The position numbers and the translations under genes are program-made. Shown one piece after another: positions 7,301-11,313 of a stretch of 11,313 bases of DNA. The notes beneath the pieces are model-generated. The model was not told the origin of the DNA. It ran no database searches and saw only the letters and a program-made list of their open reading frames with translations. This DNA comes from Acidobacteriota bacterium. Its GTDB lineage: Bacteria; Acidobacteriota; Terriglobia; Terriglobales; Acidobacteriaceae. Where the stretch lies: NCBI GenBank assembly GCA_003224995.1, contig QIAI01000305.1, forward strand, positions 11,703 through 23,015, written 5' to 3'. Within the stretch, counting starts at the first letter, position 1; the number at the start of each line of letters is the position of its first letter.

Positions 7301-8148
7301 GTGGCTGCGTTGTTCGACCCTGACTTTCGTGAACAAACTCAGAGAAGCTCTCGGCACGCGTCAGGTTCAGGGCGCCGCTGGGCTCGCATCCATGCCGGTC
7401 TCCACCAGAGATAAGCAATAAAAACATTGCAAACCTAACACACTTATTTCCAGGAACCAAATATCGCCGAGATCTCAGCGCGGATATAATTTCATCGAGA
7501 ATGGTAGATGGCGTCCGAACTTGCAGAGTTGCCTGACAGCGCCTTTGGCAGCTGCAAGGTTTGTTCATTGTAGAGAAGGTTTGTTCATTGGAGAGGATGT
7601 CCGAGAGGACTAGCACGAGCTGGAGTTAAATTCCTGGGCTCCTGAAAGATGCGTTCCTTGACGCAATCCCCTGGTCGGGGGTCGACCGCCCGTTGAGGCA
7701 AAGGGGGCGTCCGATGTCGTGCCACAACTGGCACAGCTTCGTACCATTTCCCATCTGTGATGAACCAGCGTTCGTGTGCCTGCCGGCCTCGATGCTGACC
7801 TTCAAATCTTTCCGTCGGGTGGCCCTTCGATAAGAGCGAAGTCTCTGTCGAGGTAAACTTCTCACGCGGGACCGTCTCCGGCCCGGTCACCGGAACATAC
7901 ACAAAAACGGGTAGCATCGCGTTTAATCGATTCGCCCGCTAGCTACATTCTTCCCCGCCACCGAAATTTGGCCAGTCCTCTCCAGCTCGTTCATCGGCGA
8001 ACCGGACATTGCAATTTGCGGCAGCACCTGCCAAGAATGGTGGGGCTGTTTACGACGCGGGAGCCCGCCAGTGAAAGAGCCGTTCGAGAAAGCTTAGAAA
8101 GAGATCGGGTGGATTCGTTCGTTGAGTCTACCCACTCGAGGTACTGAT
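7301..8148. other. 848-base region without a convincing gene
   Basis: No intact gene is recognised. Minus-strand fragments look weakly coding. One is a 110-codon ORF at 7585-7917 (MLPVFVYVPVTGPETVPREK near its start, RWFITDGKWYEAVPVVAR in the middle). Another is a stretch at 7923-8093 without a clear start whose end contains MSGSPMNELERTGQISVAGK. A 20-base tandem duplication lies at 7556-7595. The region may hold the promoter of the GT4 operon, but I see no strong minus-strand -35/-10 pair. Confidence 0.4.
7556..7595. repeat. Two-copy 20-bp tandem repeat
   Basis: AAGGTTTGTTCATTGTAGAG (7556-7575) is followed directly by AAGGTTTGTTCATTGGAGAG (7576-7595), one mismatch. It is non-coding as far as I can see. 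Likely a local slippage or recombination duplication; a paired binding site is possible. Confidence 0.85.
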
Positions 8149-9324
8149 CTAACCGAGGGGAGTCCTGTCAATGTGTCGCTCGTGAACGTCCTGAACTCTC
8201 CCTTTCCAGTCGCCACCACTGCCGTTCCAGTACTTCACCGCCGAATGCATTGTCGCGCTCATATAAAACAGAGCCGCCAGCGGCAGGGTCAATGCCCATG
8301 CGGGGTGCAGTCGATAGTAGCGCACCATGGTCGAGTACGTCATGGTCATGGCTGCCCATGCCAGGGCGCCCATGAAAAACGCTAGTCTACTGCCGGTTAG
8401 CAACAGCAGCGGCGGCGCCAGATACGTGATCACCATGCCGGCAATCGTGCACATTAGCAGCAGCGTAGAGTGCTTCAACTGGTTGAAGGCAGTGCGCGAG
8501 ACCATGTGCTCGATGTCGGAGAAGGTCTCGTATCGTCGCAGGCTGTGGCTCTGTTCTGTCAATCCTATCCACAATCGGCCGCCGTGCTGCTTCAAGAGCC
8601 GTGCCAGCGAGCAATCATCAATGAGCGCGCCACGAGTGGCTTCCAGCCCTCCGGCGCGTTCCAAAGTTTCTAAGCTCACAAGCACGCAGCCCCCCGCCGC
8701 GCCGGCGCTCGAGCGCCTGGTGTCGCGAATCCAGGCTGGCGGGTAGATCATAAAAAAGAAATACACGAAGGCGGGAATGAGCAGTTTTTCCGGAAGGCTC
8801 TCGCAATGCAGCTTCACCATGAACGAGACCAGATCGTAATGACCCTGCGTAGCAATGGAACCCAGGGTCGCCACTGTCTCTGCGTCGTGCAGCACGTCAG
8901 CGTCCGAGAGCATGAGCCATGCGGGAGTCAGCGCGCGTGCGCGCTCAATTCCCTGGTGCATCGCCCACAATTTCCCTGTCCACCCCGCTGGCAAGGGCTT
9001 GCTTTGAATCACAATAAGCGCATCGGCCTTGCCTATTTTTTCTGCCGCACGCCGTGCAACGTCCGCAGTACCATCGGTACTCCCATCATCCACGAGAATG
9101 ACCTGCATGGCCACGCGCTGATTTAATAAGCATGTGACCACTGGTTCTATAAATTCTGCCTCATCACGGGCTGGAACTACAGCAACGACGCAGCCTGAAA
9201 ATCTCGCCTTCTCACTGACACGGATGCTAGCGCCCTTAAGAAGCCAGAAGGACCCTCTTGCCAAGGCGAGGTAAGCCCATGTCACGGCAGTAAACGTAGC
9301 GACGATCGTGGTAAGCGGCGGCAT
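8149..9324 (-). CDS. hpnB: HpnB-type glycosyltransferase (GT2, hopanoid-associated)
   Basis: A 391-residue membrane-bound family 2 glycosyltransferase matching the hopene-associated HpnB group. Residues 1-28 form an N-terminal membrane helix. The GT-A domain has VVAVVPARDEAEFIEPVV (46-63), VILVDDGSTDGTADVA (75-90), LPAGWTGKLWAMHQG (111-125, a hallmark of HpnB), SDADV with the metal-binding DxD (140-144), the YFFFMIYPPAWIRDTRR segment (188-204), AAGGCVLVSLETLERAGG, and GALIDDCSLARLLKQHGGR (232-250) with the catalytic acidic pair. About three C-terminal membrane helices follow (~286-310, 315-333, 343-361), then a short basic tail. HpnB is usually found in hopanoid (hpn) clusters and is presumed to modify hopanoids or related lipids, but its exact reaction is unsettled. 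No other hpn or squalene-hopene cyclase gene is in this window. No strong Shine-Dalgarno precedes the ATG at 9324. Confidence 0.93.
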   Translation of the reverse strand: MPPLTTIVATFTAVTWAYLALARGSFWLLKGASIRVSEKARFSGCVVAVVPARDEAEFIEPVVTCLLNQRVAMQVILVDDGSTDGTADVARRAAEKIGKADALIVIQSKPLPAGWTGKLWAMHQGIERARALTPAWLMLSDADVLHDAETVATLGSIATQGHYDLVSFMVKLHCESLPEKLLIPAFVYFFFMIYPPAWIRDTRRSSAGAAGGCVLVSLETLERAGGLEATRGALIDDCSLARLLKQHGGRLWIGLTEQSHSLRRYETFSDIEHMVSRTAFNQLKHSTLLLMCTIAGMVITYLAPPLLLLTGSRLAFFMGALAWAAMTMTYSTMVRYYRLHPAWALTLPLAALFYMSATMHSAVKYWNGSGGDWKGRVQDVHERHIDRTPLG

Positions 9325-9432
9325 CCTGCGTGCGGCCCCAGAATACTTGTGAGGGGATTGCAGATCAACTCTTCAGGTAATCTGAGCCTAGCAGCTGGTC
9401 TCCACCTCAAATCCGTCCCCTAAACTCGTCCA

Positions 9433-9573
9433 TCACTCATTCCGCAGGAGGAGGGCGACTCTGCCAGGGGGTCGAGCGTGAGAACTTTTGCGCAGCAGAT
9501 TATTGCGTTCACCCAATGCGACCAGGTGAAACGTGGTCTTGCCCAAATCGATGTCGATGGATGCGATGTGCAT
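9433..9573 (-). pseudogene. IS110-family transposase, N-terminal remnant
   Basis: The ATG at 9573 has AGGAGG (9581-9586) seven bases upstream and reads MHIASIDIDLGKTTFHLVAL then GERNNLLRK. This is the start of IS110-family DEDD transposases: I-D-x-D/G-x-x-K-x-x-F-H, with the first catalytic aspartate. Intact members are ~300-450 residues; this ORF ends after 46 codons. The likely cause is a lost base in the CGCAAAAGTTC run: the next frame reads KFSRSTPWQ, where homologues typically have RKKFSR. Similarity stops soon after, so the element is also deleted; no C-terminal serine-containing domain lies downstream. It cannot encode an active recombinase. It sits between the HpnB gene and a decayed region, with the 19-bp repeat just upstream. 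Confidence 0.85.
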
Positions 9574-9875
9574 TGATGATCCTCCTCGTGCGAACCGCCG
9601 AGTTGTAATCTACTAGGCGGCGGACCATCTCATTAATCCTATATCTATGATCATCATCTTCGGCTTCCTCCGAGCCCTTTGGTTGTTTGGGCTTCCAAAG
9701 TCTACTCGGCTGATGGGAGCCGACATTGTCATGGAATCATTACAGCAGCAATCTCAAGAGCGACCCACCCAGAGCCTGTGAGCAGTCAATACCCGTTGCG
9801 CCTCTGTTGAGAATGGGTCGTCGGTGGCGCTAAAGAGACGGAGCGTCGCTCTGGCGCAGGACTTCTGAAGGAACC
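9574..9875. other. Non-coding upstream flank of the IS110 remnant
   Basis: No convincing gene. Immediately upstream of the transposase start lies a possible stem CCGCCG (9595-9600) with CGGCGG (9618-9623), overlapping the 19-bp repeat. In IS110-group elements the region upstream of the transposase is known to encode a bridge RNA, so part of this stretch may be a relic of that end. The element boundary cannot be placed. A minus-strand open stretch (~9742-9909) reads LFSATDDPFSTEAQRVLTAH in part; not recognised. Confidence 0.4.
9613..9631 (-). repeat. Right copy of the 19-bp inverted repeat, upstream of the IS110 remnant
   Basis: Reads GAGATGGTCCGCCGCCTAG on the minus strand, identical to 4785-4803 on the plus strand. 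It ends 39 bases before the IS110 ATG at 9573, inside what should be the non-coding left end of the element. Confidence 0.85.
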
Positions 9876-10284
9876 CTACTCTTTTGGCTGCCTTAAGCTG
9901 GGGGCCGCGTCACCCGGTGGTTCCGGGACTCGCGGTGGGCCTTTGTGCTCGAGCCCTCCGCTGTCGTCGACAATGGTCACGCCCCGTATTCTGCCGAGTT
10001 CCGCCGATGCGATAGGTGTCAGCTATAACAGGAACCGAAAGCGACATTAGGTTCGCCATTTCTTCGGTGTACCATTGCGCCATGAAAGAAGGGAGCGGCA
10101 CCCAAATCTCGCCGTCGGTCGCGACAGCCGTTAGGTCGGAAGACTTTTGTCTAAGTGGCCGCCGCAGAGCGTAAAAGCGTCAGCAGCTTTATCGCTTTCC
10201 ACCAGTCACGCTGATGCACGGCTCGGTCGCATTACAAACAAAGCACTTGTTGGGTTCGTTCCGTAATCTACACGTCTTCCCCAC
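9876..10284 (-). pseudogene. Possible decayed gene of unknown family
   Basis: Three coding-like pieces follow each other on the minus strand. Piece one (10284-10189, GTG start) is Cys-rich: VGKTCRLRNEPNKCFVCNAT then EPCISVTGGKR, ending in TAA. In the same frame, after a second stop (TGA 10182-10180), piece two reads SSDLTAVATDGEIWVPLPSF then MAQWYTEEMANLMSLSVPVI. The coding-like signal then moves to the next frame as IASAELGRIRGVTIVDDSGG, LEHKGPPRVPEPPGDAAP, ending at TAG 9876-9878. Two stops and one frameshift would make this a pseudogene of about 130 codons. Alternatively piece one is a small Cys-rich protein by itself. This is a reading from composition only; no family is recognised. Confidence 0.3.
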
Positions 10285-10308
10285 GTATCGAAGGAGCGTT
10301 TTTGTTTT

Positions 10309-10354
10309 CCCAGTTATATCTGGGGTGTGAAGCCCCCGAGCCGCCTGGGGGCTT
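10309..10354 (+). terminator. Terminator-like hairpin pair
   Basis: AAGCCCCC (10330-10337) pairs exactly with GGGGGCTT (10347-10354) around a 9-base loop and is followed by TCGTT on the plus strand. The T-run is short. Just before it, CCCAG (10309-10313) and CTGGG (10320-10324) form a second small stem around TTATAT, preceded by a T-rich run. The GC-rich stem resembles an intrinsic terminator of a plus-strand transcript, but no plus-strand gene ends here, so it could close an unrecognised small RNA. Confidence 0.55.
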
Positions 10355-10360
10355 TCGTTA

Positions 10361-11018
10361 GACGCACGGTCAAGGGCTCTTGCTCGAACGGCGGCTCATG
10401 CAGCTATTGGCTTTGATTGGAGCGTCTCACTGCAGGATTGATGATTCTGCGAATTCCGAAAACGTCGAAAACTGCGAACGAGACTTGAGCTACCTCGCCT
10501 ACTACGAGATTGCATCCGAGCCGATCGTTGGCAAATCGGTCCACGAATTCATCAATAGCATGTCGGTATCCTCCCCGGGCGTCTGCAGAGTTAGGCTGTT
10601 CAGAACGGCGCATTTGCCTGATCCAAATCGGGTAAGCGAAGAACTGTTGGGCTTGGGGAGTTCGTTTCGAGGTAGGCTTCCGAGACATCGTTCGCGGCAC
10701 TCCTTACCCGCGCTACGATGGTCTGCCTACCTGACCCAATTTACGGATTGCTCGTGATCCGGGAGCGATGAAGCCGGCTCGACCGATAACCCCCTGTTTT
10801 TCACTAGCTAGGTGATTCCATTGAGCTAATACAGGTTTCAATACAACCGTAGGGTCACCACCAGCATCATGGTTGCCGGCCACCGTTGCGCCGGTTTGGG
10901 GCGAAACTGCAGTCAGTTCCTCCCAAAACCAGCGTGCTTTCTTTATCGGTTCACATGAGCTTGGCTTATTTCATTTCCCTGGGTAGGAAAGTGCTTTGAA
11001 GTTGTCCGACATCCAGCT
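10361..11018. other. Region without a convincing gene
   Basis: Conflicting ORFs cover this stretch and none is convincing. On the plus strand one starts at ATG 10398 and ends at 10757 (contains LSYLAYYEIASEPIVGKSVH); a minus-strand ORF covers 10404-10700. Another minus-strand stretch, open from 10970 to a TAG at 10713, has protein-like composition (WEELTAVSPQTGATVAGNHD, then KPVLAQWNHLASEKQGVIGR) but lacks an ATG. No Shine-Dalgarno supports any of them. Confidence 0.35.
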
Positions 11019-11070
11019 GGCGTAGTTACAACTAGCCGCGCTTCGCCGTCGAGGGACAACCACGGCGAGG
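11019..11070 (+). promoter_or_regulatory. Inverted repeats in the leader of the right-edge gene
   Basis: TAGTT (11023-11027) and AACTA (11030-11034) form a short palindrome, extended by GGC/GCC on either side with one unpaired G. Just downstream, CTTCGCCGT (about 11041-11050) can pair with ACGGCGAGG (about 11063-11071) as a leader hairpin, roughly 16 bases before the ATG. The first could be an operator and the second an mRNA structure; both roles are inference. Confidence 0.35.
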
Positions 11071-11086
11071 CCACGAGGAAGAAACA

Positions 11087-11313
11087 ATGAACAAGCTGAT
11101 GATGTTCTTCTTCTTGGGGAGCCTGTTGCTGGTTAGCGTAGCTCCTCTCGCCGCCCAGAACACCGTTGATGTGCTGAATAACGGGCCACAGCCTGTGAAC
11201 ACTATCGGCTGTGCCGTGAACCCGAATTGTATTCCGGCAATCTGGTCCACGACCTCCAATGCGGGGTCGGACATCAGCATGCCAATTACGGCGAACTTTG
11301 TCTTCGATTTCAA
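11087..11313 (+). CDS. Secreted protein, N-terminal part only
   Basis: An open frame of 75 codons running off the right edge. The first 23 residues (MNKLMMFFFLGSLLLVSVAP then LAA) are a textbook signal peptide: Lys3, a long hydrophobic core and an A-x-A-like site before Gln24. The mature start, QNTVDVLNNGPQPVNTIGCA then VNPNCIPAIW, has two cysteines that could form a disulfide, followed by a beta-rich stretch (MPITANFVFDF). GAGGAAG lies six bases upstream of the ATG. A minus-strand ORF over the same bases is taken as a shadow because it has no comparable start or signal. The family cannot be named from this fragment. Confidence 0.8.
   Translation, partial: MNKLMMFFFLGSLLLVSVAPLAAQNTVDVLNNGPQPVNTIGCAVNPNCIPAIWSTTSNAGSDISMPITANFVFDF

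Noticed and set aside
7484..7489. Plus-strand TATAAT as a promoter -10
   Set aside because: No acceptable -35 at 16-18 bases upstream and no plus-strand gene follows.
8327..8746. 139-codon plus-strand ORF
   Set aside because: Antisense to the HpnB-type gene; no independent support.
8935..8955. GC-rich palindrome AGCGCGC-GT-GCGCGCT
   Set aside because: Lies inside the HpnB coding frame and is explained by arginine and alanine codons; no regulatory context.
11032..11313. 93-codon minus-strand ORF at the right edge
   Set aside because: The plus strand here encodes a clear signal peptide with a Shine-Dalgarno; the minus frame is its shadow.
1..11313. CRISPR array, tRNA or rRNA genes, defence system or biosynthetic cluster
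   Set aside because: No regular spaced repeats, no tRNA-like T-loop context, no rRNA sequence and no defence-type domains were found on reading both strands.

Overview
The window comes from a bacterial chromosome of moderate GC content. I infer an Acidobacteriota-like organism. The basis is family content only: a bactofilin, a GerW/YtfJ-family protein, a secreted carboxypeptidase-regulatory-like protein, a hopanoid-type HpnB glycosyltransferase and a LolA-like secreted protein lie close together, with moderately decayed spacers between them. No rRNA, tRNA or CRISPR array was seen.

Layout. Positions 1-1510 (minus) hold a nearly complete amylomaltase gene, malQ, which runs off the left edge. 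Positions 1517-2512 are decayed. They contain a striking chimera on the minus strand: the first ~29 codons of a short-chain dehydrogenase joined out of frame to the last ~39 codons of an XRE-family regulator. A plus-strand gene at 2513-3169 encodes a secreted or lipid-anchored protein with a carboxypeptidase-regulatory-like fold. Positions 3281-9324 carry a run of minus-strand genes. In transcription order these are an HpnB-type GT2 glycosyltransferase, a spacer with fragments, a small ORF overlapping a GT4 glycosyltransferase by 4 bases, a secreted LolA-like protein, a small ORF, a GerW-family protein, a VOC-family protein and a bactofilin. Positions 9325-11086 are mostly without convincing genes. 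They contain a truncated, frameshifted IS110-family transposase start, fragments that look like a decayed gene, and a terminator-like hairpin. A new plus-strand secreted protein begins at 11087 and runs off the right edge.

How the genes relate. The two glycosyltransferases and the exported LolA-like protein point to cell-envelope glycolipid or lipid work. Bactofilin also acts at the envelope. MalQ belongs to maltodextrin/glycogen metabolism and appears unrelated. A 19-base exact inverted repeat at 4785-4803 and 9613-9631 brackets the envelope gene segment; the right copy lies just upstream of the IS110 remnant. I see no convincing new defence or other system. The most notable signals are the SDR/XRE junction and the IS110-associated inverted repeat.
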